From: Viola odorata
Lineage: Eukaryota; Streptophyta; Magnoliopsida; Malpighiales; Violaceae
Direction: 5' to 3'
DNA length: 64,000 nucleotides
Assembly: GCA_963691705.1 (NCBI GenBank)
Contig: OY829545.1
Span: 36,753,475-36,817,474, forward strand
A program made the translations under genes and the position numbers. Below are positions 10,315-21,403 of this stretch, piece after piece. The stretch's first letter is position 1; the number at the start of each line of letters is the position of its first letter. The notes under the pieces were generated by a model. The model saw only the letters and a list, made by a program, of their open reading frames with translations, did not search any database and had not been told where the DNA came from.

Positions 10315-12303
10315 CGTATGTTATTGGCTGCGGCGAGGTGAGGGAAGATGCCTTGGCAGCCTCTGCGGACCTAGCGAAAGAGAAAACACCCTGCTAGAGG
10401 AAGAGTTGTTAGGGTTAGATAAGCTAAGAAATGGGTCAGCATAAGGTAGAGTCACAACAGGCGAAAGGAGAGAAGCCGTGGGTGTGGGGTTGGAAGGGGT
10501 AGTCTTCCGAAGGGGAGGCAAGTGGCCTGGGATGTTCCGGGGTGCTTGTAAAGTCATTGCAGCTGCTTGTGACCTAGCAAAATAGATGAAACAAGCCTAG
10601 AGTAAAAGGAGTTAGCATTAGAGTGAGTAGATTGAAGGAAAATGGTCCTTAACCTCGGCCAAATGGCACGGGTTAGGGACTATCGCTGCCTTTCTCACCG
10701 CCTCTTTCATGGCACATAAGACTATTTTGCGCTTACCCCCCTGCTCACCATGCTCACTTCGTAAGCTTTCCCCTCGCTGACATGTCTTCACTCGGGGCAT
10801 GCTCACTTTTTTCATGCCCTTTGTTTTGCACACTCACCACTCTTACATTCTTCACTCCACTCGGCACATGCTCACTTTTTTCATGGCTGTTTTTATCCTC
10901 ACACACACTCCATACTTTCTTCTCTCCACACCACTCACTCAAAGGATCCAAAACAGTAGGTAGAGTAATGGCAGCCCATGCCTTGGCCAACTTGGCTTGG
11001 TCAGAGAGGACTTGCGCTGGGGGCAAAGGGGAAATGAGGAACTTGTTGTCCCGGTGTGTCAACTTGTACGTGTTGAGGAAGCCGTGGTGGATAGCCCGCC
11101 TATCAAATTGCCACGGGCGCCCTAGAAGGAGGTGGCTGGAGTTCATGGGTGACACATCACAAATGCGCTCGTCCCCATAAGAGCCGATAGAGAAAGCAAT
11201 GGAGACTTGCCGTGACACATTGATGGTGCTGCCATCATTTAACCAATTTAAGTCATATGGCTGAGGGTGGGCAATTGTGGGCAGCCCCAAGGAGTGGACA
11301 AGGAGCTCACTAGCCACATCCGCACAACTCCCATTGTCCACCAAGATAGAAATCACTAAACCGTGTGCTAGGCCGCGGGTAAGAAAGATTGTCCCATTGC
11401 TCAAGGGCAGCCGCTTGGGCTTTGGCATGGATGGCTAGGGTACGGCGAACCACTAAACACTTGGGTACCTCTACACGAGCGTATCCTTCCTCATCTTCTA
11501 CCTCCTCAATCACTTTCCTATCCGGAATCAACCTTTGGCTATCCTCCTCGTCCTCATCGTCACTTACAATCTCCCCGCTGCCCCGTATGATCATTACCCT
11601 CCTATTAGGGCACTCCACCCTCATGTGGCCCTTCCCGCCATATTTAAAACATGTAATGCTCCTTGATAGGGTTCGAGGGGTGGTGTCGGTGTTTGGAGTG
11701 TTTTTGGCAGCCAATGCGGGGGAAAGGGTGTTGTTTGGGTAAGTGTTTGGCTTGGGCGGAAGTATGGAGTCTTGGTTGCTTTTGGGGGGGGGGGGCTGAA
11801 GTGTGGTTCCAAGTGGGCTTGTAATATGGGGATGGTGTGAACGGGGTTTTGGGTTTAGCACTTACTTGTCGCTCAATTTTCAGTGCAAGGTGGAGCATGT
11901 CCTCCAAGGAGTCATAGGCATGGAAATCTAGCTGATACGCAATTTCCTTGCGCAGCCCACCCAAAAACCGAGCCATGGTGGGCTCATCACTCTCGTGCAC
12001 ATCCGTACGCATCAAACAAGTGAGCATTTCGTGGTAGAATTCACTTACACTACGGTATCCTTGTGTCAACCATTGAAGCTTTTGGTGGAGGTCACGCAGA
12101 TAGTAGGAAGGGACAAACCGAAGCCTCATCTCATATTTCAACTCCTCCCAAGTGTCTACCGAGGGCAGCCTCTCACGTTGCCTAGTGACTACAAGCCGAT
12201 CCCACCAATGGATGGCAATATCCGTGAACTCAACGATGGCAAGACGCACCTTCTTGTGCTCTAAGTAATTATAGCAGCCGAAAACTCTCTCCACCTTACT
12301 CTC
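10315..12303 (-). pseudogene. F1: old gag - protease remnant related to family B
   Basis: Reading leftwards from 12303, the gag domain is recognisable (AIHWWDRL, RFVPSYYLRDLHQ, MARFLGG). A homopolymer of about 12 G on the plus strand near 11786-11797 breaks the frame. The zinc knuckle follows, with its second Cys replaced by Tyr (CFKYGGKGH). Another frame change near 11400 leads into the protease (VDNGSCADVAS) and the charged linker with hairpin repeats (10795-10819). The stretch 10315-10620 is in the expected place for the linker but I recognise nothing in it. The upstream part of gag is missing: at 12304 the sequence switches abruptly to the B3 LTR, and at 10314 to the A1 LTR. Confidence 0.8.
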
Positions 12304-13112
12304 TGATATGAGCACCAATGCTCACGGATACTTCACTCGGAGCAAAGCCTTAGCAGCCACCCTCTTGAAGAGCCTTAGAACCGAAGAGCGCGACTTGGCA
12401 GAAAGGGAGAGATGGACTACATGCGTTCATGCTTTGCTCGGACATACCATGAGGAACAGCGCGCCTAACCCTCCGAAGCCATGCGGGCGCGCGCGCCCAA
12501 CCCTAGCAAACCATGAATGCGTTCGGCTAAGTCTTAGCCATGGTGAACGTCAAGGCAAGGCCCATCAAGCCCATCTTCAAGGTTTCCCAAGGCCGGCAGC
12601 AAGCCCCTTTGTCCAAGGGTAATGGGGTATTTTCCCCTTGTAAATAACTTAAGTATTTAAAGTGTAGAATGGCTCATTTCTATACTTGTCTTTGTTTTTG
12701 TGTTATCTTCTTCAAGGACCAACTTTTATCATTCAGCATTTAGGGTTCTTAAAACCTTAGGGTTCTTCAAACCAGCACCTATCTATCTAGACAAATCAGG
12801 TTGTTCATCCAAGAGGTGAAAGGGTTGTATTTGTTTAGAGATCCTTTGTTCTTTTCGGCAAGGTTACTCATCCAAGAGGTGAGGGGGTTTGTCAAGAACA
12901 TTAGTTCCTTTTGTTATCATCAATACATATTCCTTTTCCTCCATTTATGTCCGCTGCAATCTAAACCATCTCCCCTTCAAATTATCCGTTCATCCATCTT
13001 AAAACCGAAGAACTATCCATCATCTACACGCCAACCTCCCAAAGAGGCTAGATTCTGCTCCATCAAGGTTTCCTTCGGCCAAACTCCTTCCAAATAGAGC
13101 TTGGGCCCTATC
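12304..13112 (+). repeat. B3 5' LTR (809 bp)
   Basis: TGATATG...TATCA. Twin hairpins: TTCATC/GGTGAA (12804-12820) and CTCATC/GGTGAG (12867-12883), each with loop CAAGA between GGTT and GGG flanks. The first 300 or so bases repeat the coding extension found in the 3' LTR, plus a short CG dinucleotide run near 12484. The primer-binding site follows at 13115-13128. Confidence 0.9.
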
Positions 13113-14589
13113 AAGTGGTAGCGGAGCTCAAGACTGCCTCTAGGTTGGTAAACTTCACCATCTTCACCGTTCAATCGGCTGAAAATTTTTCTGTTCTTGA
13201 GCAAATTTCACCACCATTCCCCTAAACTGAAATATCTTGTTTTCCTCCATTTCCTACGGTTCAAACACAAATTCCTTCCATATCCACGGTTGAAACATTG
13301 TTTCTAACCGTGGGAATCATTCGTTTGTCAATCCAAATCATTTCTGATTTTAGGTCAAAAAATTAGTATTCTAGTGATTTGATCTTGCACAAACACTTGA
13401 CCTAATTTGATTTGTGTTTATTGTGATCTTTGTGACTGAAATATTCATCTTCTTGACAATATTGGTTGCTGAATATATTGGAGCTTCCTATGGTGGCCAT
13501 GAGAGCCATGTGGACTGATTTTATTTGAGCCAAGTCTCCTACTTTTCGCACTCTCTTCCTATTCGGCCACACCTCCCTATTTTTCAGCCTAGTATCTCTC
13601 AACTTGATCAGCACCCTTCTTCCACACAGCCGGCCCTAGTTCAGCTTCCTTAACTCACCATTTGCTTGTCATACACGTTGCATAAGCTCCTTGTCACACA
13701 CCTTGGTGCACATTAGCGAAAAGTGTGGTGCATTTTAGTGTCAACTTTGGGGTGTATGTTAGCCAAAACTTGGGTGCATTTTAGCAAAAAATTTGGGTCC
13801 ATTTTAACTTCAAAATACTGGTTTATTTTAGTGGAAAAAGTCGGTGCACGTTAGCAAAAAATTTCATCAATTCGTGAAATTTTATTTTTAACTTGCAAAA
13901 TCATTTGCCTCCCACTTCAATTATCAAAACTCACATTATACATTGATTGTATCTCTCTTGCACTTACAAAAGAAAAACAGCAAAGAAAGGGATCAAAAAA
14001 GTAAAAGACATCCCTACGTCAAAAAAAAAAAAAGAGAAAAAGAAGGGATCAAAAGAGCTAATTAAATCCCTCACATCAAAAAAAAGAAGAAGACTAGTAA
14101 GTCAAAGCAAGAGGCAAAATGTATGTGTGCATTTGAAGCATTTTATTTCAAGTTAAAGTGTGCATTTATCAAGTGTTCTTCATTTTGGCAGCAACTTGTG
14201 AAAATTTCAAGCTCTTATTCCCGTCTCTCCTTTCTTCTTGAGTTTGTTCTTTGAGCTTGCTTTCTTTTGTGTCCTTGAATTTTCTTCGCTTGTTTCCTAC
14301 AACAATTTCTACTCTAGCCTAAGTAGTGTTCAAACTCAAGCAATTTTCTTTGAACACTATTTCGGTTTCCTCACCTTTCATTCTACCTTAGTTTCCTTGA
14401 AATCCTCGTCCTAGCCTTGAGTCTTAGAGTCATTGCTGGTTGAATTGTGGGTTCTTGAGTGAAGATTGAGTGGGTGAGATTGTGAGCGTATTAGAGCGTA
14501 GTGTGAAACACGAGTGACACACGTAAGGGAGGGACTAACCCTTATTATTTTTCAATTGTGTTTGTGTCTTTTTGCAGGTACCATTAACT
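13113..14589 (+). other. B3 untranslated leader
   Basis: Non-coding. TGGTAGCGGAGCTC primer-binding site at 13115, donor-like TTG|GTAAAC shortly after, and a minisatellite of GGTGCATTTTAG-type units near 13700-13865. A purine block (13970-14110) follows, then a T-rich tract ending TTTTTGCAG|G just before gag. The ORF at 13947-14156 is the purine block and is not believable as a gene. Confidence 0.6.
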
Positions 14590-16077
14590 ATGTCTCACCA
14601 AGACATACACTCGAATGCTAGTTCGAGGGACTCCTCTACTCTAAATCCAGCAATGGCGACTCTCGCGGTTCAAATGCAAGAAACTAGACAGCATGTTGCT
14701 GATTTGCAAGACTTTAGAGCACAGCAACACCAAGACACAAAGAACATCTTGGCTGCCATTGCTGCCTTATCGGCGCAAAGGGCAAACCCTACTCCCTCAC
14801 AACTAGCCCCCACCGCACAGCCAACACAAACACCACCCCCCACACAGCCCACACTTACAAATCAGCACCCACCTCCCAATTACCAACCCCAAAATCTCCC
14901 GCCAACGGCGCAATACTACCAACATACACGCCCCACTGATCCTACAAGCGTCGATTACTATGCGTTCCCACAAGGACACGCGCATACCAACCCCCATGAC
15001 ACAAGGCAGTCGCCATCACCACACATCCAGGCTACCTTCACACACACCTCCCACCAAGATGTAAGGCAGCCACCAACACAAACACCGCCACCACCCCCAC
15101 ACAACACCCTACCAGCCGCACCACCAAATCCTCCTAGACAGCAGCCACACATCAATCACCTAGATATCCCTTTACACCTAGCAAATGCCTATGTACCACC
15201 TCACGTGGACAGACCTAGGCCCCCCTCTCCGCCGCCCTATGAGCACGCACACAATGCTCGGCGATACGACTATGATGAAGCATTTGAGCAGCGGGGTAAC
15301 CAAAACAACGAGGAGAGAGTGGATAGCAACCTCTCGAGTATCAAACTTTCCATTCCCCCCTTCGAAGGTAAAGATGACCCGGATGCCTTCAATGAGTGGG
15401 AAAACAAAGTGGACCGGCTGTTTGCTTGCTACAAATACTCCGAGACAAAGAAACTTAAGTTGGCCATTGTGGGGTTCACGGATGTGGCAATACAATGGTG
15501 GGATCGCCTTTATTTGCTCAAACGAGTTGCGGGCACACCACCCATTGCATCTTGGGAAGAATTGAGAGCTGAGATGAGGCGTCGTTTTGTGCCTCCACAC
15601 TATATCCGCGAATTACACCAGCGCCTCCAACGGTTGTATCAAGGGCCACGTACCGTGAGTGAATATTATCATGAAATGTTGACATGTTTGATGCGGGCAA
15701 GCACGAATGAGAGTGAAGAGGCAACCATGGCACGGTTTATAGCGGGTCTACACAAGGAAATTTCATATCAGCTTGAGTTCCATCATTATGACACATTAGA
15801 AGACATGTTTCATTTGGCCTTGAAAATTGAGAAACAAGTAAGTTCTAAACCTAAATCCTCATACACTTCTCCCTCCACCACTCAAAAACCTTGGCAGTCA
15901 TCTACCTCGACCACACAAAAGCCATGGCAGACCTCTACACCTGCCACGGACAGCCCCAAAACTCACACACCATCCAAGCCATACACCAACCCGAAACAAA
16001 CATCAAACACTACCTCCACACCTAGAACCCCTGCCCGAAACATGAGTGTTTCAAGTGTGGAGGGAAAGGCCATATGA
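14590..16077 (+). CDS. B3 gag, ending early before the zinc knuckle
   Basis: The start is chosen at the ATG (14590) that matches B2 and follows the acceptor-like CAG. About 495 residues: N-terminal helical Gln/Ala segment, Pro/His/Thr-rich segment, then the conserved gag domain ([41 protein letters not shown]). The gag domain should assemble the virus-like particle in the cytoplasm. Compared with B2, one T is missing near 16043 (ACATGAG against ACATTGAG). The frame therefore changes just before the zinc knuckle and ends at TGA 16077. That stop overlaps the next in-frame ATG by the tetranucleotide ATGA. I read this as decay, although the stop-start overlap is noted in findings. Confidence 0.8.
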   Translation: MSHQDIHSNASSRDSSTLNPAMATLAVQMQETRQHVADLQDFRAQQHQDTKNILAAIAALSAQRANPTPSQLAPTAQPTQTPPPTQPTLTNQHPPPNYQPQNLPPTAQYYQHTRPTDPTSVDYYAFPQGHAHTNPHDTRQSPSPHIQATFTHTSHQDVRQPPTQTPPPPPHNTLPAAPPNPPRQQPHINHLDIPLHLANAYVPPHVDRPRPPSPPPYEHAHNARRYDYDEAFEQRGNQNNEERVDSNLSSIKLSIPPFEGKDDPDAFNEWENKVDRLFACYKYSETKKLKLAIVGFTDVAIQWWDRLYLLKRVAGTPPIASWEELRAEMRRRFVPPHYIRELHQRLQRLYQGPRTVSEYYHEMLTCLMRASTNESEEATMARFIAGLHKEISYQLEFHHYDTLEDMFHLALKIEKQVSSKPKSSYTSPSTTQKPWQSSTSTTQKPWQTSTPATDSPKTHTPSKPYTNPKQTSNTTSTPRTPARNMSVSSVEGKAI

Positions 16078-18335
16078 GGGCCGAATGCCCCAATCGACGG
16101 GTGGTGATGATCCGCGAGGGGGGGGCAGCAGAAAGTGAGGACGATGATGATGCATCACCTCCTCTCAGCCATGAATGGACTGATCACGAGGATGCACCGA
16201 TAGACCAAGATGAGTATGACATGTTAGAAGTCCCCAATTGCTTAGCTGTTCGCCGTAGTTTGAGCATGGCAGCAAAGGACAGTGACACGATGATGGAACA
16301 AAGGGAGAACTTGTTTCACACCCGCGGAATTTCCAATGGAATGGTAGTTTCCATTATTGTGGACAACGGAAGTTGTACGGATGTGGCCAGCACTCTCCTA
16401 GTGCATTCCTTAGGCCTCACCACCTCCAAACACCCGCGGCCCTATGTGTTGAATTGGTTCAACGATGGCAACTCGGTTAGAGTCAAGAGCCAAGTTCTAG
16501 TTCCCCTCCAAATCGGCAAGTATGTGGACGAACGCCTATGTGATGTCGCACCAATGCACTCTAGCCACCTTTTCCTTGGCAGACCGTGGCAATTCAATAA
16601 GAAGGCCCTTCATGACGGGTTGTACAACACATACAAGTTAGAACACAATGGCAGCAAGTTCCTACTACCGCCCCTTCCTCCTAATCAAGTTTACGAGGAT
16701 CAATTGAAGTTGGAAAAGGCTGCTGCCACGTTTGAGATAACATCTTCACTTGGAAAGCAAGCGGAATGGAGTGGAGTGAAGAAAGTAAAAAATGAGAGAG
16801 TGCAAAACAGCGGGCATGAAAAAAATGAGCATGCCTTGAGTGGAGAGAAAAAGGTGAGCTACGAGAGAGGGTTGAGTGGCAATACATCGCTTGAAAACAG
16901 TAAGCAAGCGGGTGAGATTCCAAAGGGTGTAAAAGTGGACAGCAAGGTGTGTCTAATAGCTAAGGGTAGAGATGTAAGGCATGCTTTAATCATACGCCAG
17001 CCTTGCATACTTATCAGATTTAAGGAACACGCACTTGTGGTTACTAACCCTAACCCCTCTTTTCCTAGTTGTTTGTCTCCTCTTTTGCTAGATTTCAAGG
17101 ATGTTTTTCCGGATGAAATCCCCAAGGGACTCCCCCCTGTACGTGGAATAGAGCACCGAATTGACTTCTTGCCTGGATCAACACTACCAAACCGCCCAGC
17201 GTATCGTTGTAACCCAAAGGAAACGCAAGAATTGCAAGATCAAGTTGAGGCGCTTCTTGACAAAGGATTCGTTAGGGAGAGCCTTTCTCCTTGTGCTGTC
17301 CCGGTGGTCCTCGTGCCAAAGAAGGATGGTAGTTGGCGCATGTGCATGGATTGCCGTTCGGTGAATAAGATCACGGTAAAGTATTCGCATCCCATTCCTC
17401 GTTTGGATGACATGCTGGATGAGTTAAGTAGTGCTAAAGTGTTCTCCAAAATTGATTTAGTGAGTGGTTATCACCAAATTAGGATGTATAAAGGAGGTGA
17501 ATGGAAAACAGCCTTTAAAACCAAGTTTGGTCTTTATGAATGGCTAGTTATGCCATTTGGGCTCACTAATGCTCCTAGGACCTTTATGCGCTTAATGAAC
17601 CATGTGCTTAGACCTTTTATAGGGAAATTTGTAGTTGTTTATTTTGATGACATATTGGTTTATAGCACATCACCACAACTCCACTTGGAGCACTTGAAAC
17701 AGATTTTTCTCACCCTTCGCAAGCACAAACTCTTCGCGAAGTTATCCAAATGCGAATTCTGTTTAGAGGAAGTCCACTTCCTTGGTTTCATTGTAGGTAC
17801 TCAAGGCCTAAAAGTGGACAATGAGAAGATCAAGGCCATTGCTGAATGGCCTACCCCAACCAATGTAGGAGACGTCCGCTCCTTCCACGGGCTGGCTGGT
17901 TTCTACCGTCGCTTTGTAAAGGACTTCTCCTCCATTGCAGCCCCCCTTAATGCTCTCACCAAGAAGAATGTCCCTTTCATTTGGGGTGAAGAGCATGAGT
18001 TAGCTTTCAACACTCTCAAGGACAGGCTGTCCTCCAGCCCCGTCCTAATCCTACCCAACTTCGACAAAACATTCGAAGTAGAGTGTGATGCAAGTGGCAT
18101 CGGTATTGGGGCTGTTTTAGTCCAAGAGAAGAAACCGGTGGCTTTCTTTAGCGAAAAATTGAAGGGTGCGCAGCTGAATTATTGCACATATGACCGAGAG
18201 TTATATGCCCTTGTGCGTGCACTCAATGTGTGGGAACACTACTTGCTTCCCAAAGAATTTGTAGTGCATACGGACCACCTGAGCCTCAAGTACTTGAAGG
18301 GACAAGGAAAGCTCAACAAACGCCATGCAGCTTAG
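16074..18335 (+). pseudogene. B3 zinc knuckle end - protease - RT - RNase H, N-terminal part of pol
   Basis: In the original frame this continues gag: the second half of the zinc knuckle, an acidic stretch after an 8-G run ([13 protein letters not shown]), protease ([11 protein letters not shown]), and the linker with a hairpin (16812-16836). RT follows with YFDD near 17640-17655, then RNase H ([10 protein letters not shown] and [10 protein letters not shown]). It stops at TAG 18333-18335, where the family has Trp (TGG) after HAA. Two changes at otherwise conserved RT positions are visible: Asp to Gly in KGDEWKTAF and Ser to Arg in NAPSTF. Whether RT still works cannot be judged. Confidence 0.85.
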
Positions 18336-20051
18336 ATGGAGTTTATCGAGAGGTTCCCATACCACATCAAATACTTGAAGGGTAAGGACAACTTCGTGGC
18401 AGATGCGTTGTCCCGACGGTATGCCCTCCTTACATCACTTCATTCACGCCTTTTAGGCTTTATGCATATCACCTCTTTGTATGCTGATGATGCGGATTTT
18501 AAAGATGCATTTCTAGCTTGTGTTAATGGTGCGCATGACATTTTTGTGTTACATGATTCGTTTCTGTTTCGCAAAGGTCGATTATGTATTCCTACATGTA
18601 GCACACGTGAATTTCTTGTTAAAGAAGCACATGGTGGTGGTCTAATGGGCCACTTTGGCGTAGAAAAGACGATTAGCACACTTAAAGAGCATTTCTTTTG
18701 GCCACACATGAAGAAACAAGTTACTAATTTTGTGGCAGCTTGCCTTACTTGTAAACGTGCTAAATCTAAATGCCTTAATCATGGTCTTTATATGCCTCTA
18801 CCTGTTCCATCGCATCCGTGGTGTGATTTATCTATGGATTTCGTAGTTGGTTTGCCTCGTTCCAAACGAGGAAAGGATTCACTCTTTGTAGTAGTTGATC
18901 GCTTTTCAAAAATGGCTCATTTTATACCATGTCACACTACGAATGATGCATCGCATATTGCCACACTTTTCTTTCGTGAGATTGTCCGATTACATGGTAT
19001 GCCTCGCACAATTGTTAGTGATAGGGATAGCAAATTCCTTAGTCACTTTTGGCGTGTATTGTGGGGTAAATTGGGCACGAAGTTGCTGTTTTCTACATCT
19101 TGTCATCCCCAAACGGATGGCCAAACTGAAGTTGTTAATAGGACGTTAGGCACAATGCTACGTGTGATGATTCAGCAATACTCTAAGTCATGGGACGATT
19201 GCATCCCTTTTATTGAATTTGCATACAATCGTGCCATGCATTCTTCCACTCGCTTCTCTCCTTTTGAGCTTGTCTATGGGTTTAACCCACTCACCCCCAT
19301 AGACTTGCTCCCTCTTCCCTTGACTGATTTGATAAGCACAGATGGAGAGGAAAAAGCAGCCGTAGTGCAGCAATTGCATGGGAAAGCAAAGGAGCGAATG
19401 GAGGCATTGAACGCCAAGCTTATGGCCAAACGCAACTCGGGGCGCCACATCAAGTCATTTGAGGTTGGCGAATGGGTGTGGCTGCATTTGAGGAAAGACC
19501 GTTTCCCAACTCAACGGAAAGGGAAACTTAGCCAACGGGGAGACGGCCCCTTTCTAATAGTGGAGAAATTCAGCGATAATGCTTATCGTTTAGATTTACC
19601 TCCTTCCTTTGGGTCTGTTAGCTCAAGTTTTAACATTAATGACTTATCTCCTTACTTTGAAGGTGATACCGAGGGCGTTGAAGAGGAGCAGCCCATGGAT
19701 TCAAGGTCGAATCCCTTCAAACGGGGAGGGGATGATATGAGCACCAATGCTCACGGATACTTCACTCGGAGCAAAGCCTTAGCAGCCACCCTCTTGAAGA
19801 GCCTTAGAACAGAAGAGCGCGACTTGGCAGCAAGGGAGAGATGGACTACATGCGTTCATGCTTTGCTCGGACATACCATGAGGAACAGCGCGCCTAACCC
19901 TCCGAAGCCATGCGCGCGCGCGCGCCCAACCCTAGCAAACCATGAATGCGTTCGGCTAAGTCTTAGCCATGGTGAACGTCAAGGCAAGGCCCATCAAGCC
20001 CATCTTCAAGGTTTCCCAAGGGCGGCAGCAAGCCCCTTTGTCCAAGGGTAA
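18336..20051 (+). pseudogene. B3 RNase H end - integrase, C-terminal part of pol running into the 3' LTR
   Basis: Same frame as the part before it, separated only by the TAG at 18333. It begins at [19 protein letters not shown] (end of RNase H). The integrase zinc domain follows (H-x-G-H near 18630-18660; C-x2-C near 18740-18770), then the D,D,E core ([28 protein letters not shown]). The C-terminal fold GEWVWLHLRKDRF comes next, and there is no chromodomain. The last 106 codons lie inside the 3' LTR ([19 protein letters not shown]). The integrase residues all look intact. Confidence 0.85.
19698..19732 (+). promoter_or_regulatory. Pre-PPT palindrome and polypurine tract of B3
   Basis: GATTCA-AGGT-CGAATC (one stem mismatch against other copies) is followed by a purine run ending CGGGGAGGGGA at 19732, directly before the LTR. 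Confidence 0.7.
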
Positions 20052-20542
20052 TGGGGTATTTTCCCCTTGTAAATAACTTAAGTATTTAAAGTGTAGAATG
20101 GCTCATTTCTACACTTGTCTTTGTTTTTGTGTTATCTTCTTCAAGGACCAACTTTTATCATTCAGCATTTAGGGTTCTTAAAACCTTAGGGTTCTTCAAA
20201 CCAGCACCTATCTATCTAGACAAATCAGGTTGTTCATCCAAGAGGTGAAAGGGTTGTATTTGTTTAGAGATCCTTTGTTCTTTTCGGCAAGGTTACTCAT
20301 CCAAGAGGTGAGGGGGTTTGTCAAGAACATTAGTTCCTTTTGTTATCATCAATACATATTCCTTTTCCTCCATTTATGTCCGCTGCAATCTAAACCATCT
20401 CCCCTTCAAATTATCCGTTCATCCATCTTAAAACCGAAGAACTATCCATCATCTACACGCCAACCTCCCAAAGAGGCTAGATTCTGCTCCATCAAGGTTT
20501 CCTTCGGCCAAACTCCTTCCAAACAGAGCTTGGGCCCTATCA
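19733..20542 (+). repeat. B3 3' LTR (810 bp)
   Basis: TGATATG...TATCA, near-identical to the 5' LTR at 12304-13112, with the same twin hairpins. It is followed by CAACC rather than by the CTCTC that precedes the 5' LTR. Confidence 0.9.
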
Positions 20543-20749
20543 CAACCATAAACATCCACGGTAAATTCAATCCATTTCATCATTGTGTTCATCCTTAATT
20601 CTTCCATTTAAATCCGCTGCGCCAAATCCGAGTCATTTCCATTGTTATTTGAATAATCATCCTCTTGTATGTGTCAACTTAAGAACTAGATCCAACGGTC
20701 AAGAGCTCAATACTCTACGGTTCAATTAAAAACGAGCCGGATCGTATCA
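20543..20749 (+). repeat. G: 3' end of an LTR of another family
   Basis: About 200 bp ending GGATCGTATCA at 20749, followed by CAACC. In B2 and B3 the gag sequence at this place reads CAACC just before TCTCGAG, so G was an insertion into the H gag with target duplication CAACC; its left part is lost. It shares short stretches with the E LTR (TTCCATTTAAATCCGCTGC against a similar E run). No primer-binding site follows, so this is a 3' or solo LTR end. Confidence 0.55.
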
Positions 20750-21403
20750 CAACCTCTCGAGTATCAAGGTGTCCATTCCTACCTTCGAGGGTAAGGATGA
20801 TCCGGATGCTTTCCATGAGTGGGAAAATAAGGTGACTCGGCTGTTCGCATGTTATAATTATTCCGAGACAAAGAAAGTGAAGTTAGCTATTGTCGAGTTC
20901 ACGGGTTTAGCCATAAATGGTGGGATCGCCTTTGTGAGACACAAAGAGTCGAAGGTAGACCGTCTATTACGACTTGGGAAGAATTGAGAGTTGCGATGAG
21001 GCGTCGGTTTGTGCCTCCACACTACATCTGTGAATTGCACCAGCGCCTCCAGCATTTGTATCAAGGCCCCCGTAGCGTGAGTGATTACTATCACGACATG
21101 CTGACTTGTTTGATGAGGGCCCGCACGAATGAAAGTGCGGAAGCAACTATGGCACGATTTATGGCAAGCCTACACAAGGACATCTCATATCAGCTCGACT
21201 TCCACCGTTATGACAACTTGGAAGACATGTTTCAATTAGCATTAAAGATTGAGAAGTAAGTAAGTGCTAAACCGAGACCTCCTTTCAATGCCTCTTCTAC
21301 TTCTAAAGCTTCTTGGAATTCAAAATCTCCTTCACCCAAAAATACCCTAGACACTAAACAACCCGCCTTTGCCTCTAAACCAAACACTACCCCAAACACC
21401 AAC
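20750..21403 (+). pseudogene. H (left part): degenerate family B-like gag
   Basis: It starts in the gag domain ([21 protein letters not shown]). One base is missing near 20913 where the family reads AIQWWDRL, shifting the frame. It resumes at 20984 ([18 protein letters not shown]) and meets TAA at 21257 where the family has a Gln codon. The 3' edge is the CCAAC target duplication of the family C array; the same remnant continues at 39664. Confidence 0.85.

Larger units (their letters stand above)
12304..20542 (+). mobile_element. B3: two-LTR family B element, coding region broken in two places
   Basis: It has 5' LTR, primer-binding site, leader, gag, pol, polypurine tract and 3' LTR in order, about 8.2 kb. 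I count at least six base differences between the LTRs, so it is fairly young. The 5 bases before it (CTCTC) and after it (CAACC) do not match, and the sequences on the two sides are unrelated. This points to recombination between elements rather than a simple insertion. Confidence 0.9.

Noticed and set aside
10089..10397. Plus-strand 102-codon ORF across the A1 LTR end
   Set aside because: It crosses the LTR boundary into F1 and has no support as a protein; the twin hairpins explain the repeated text.
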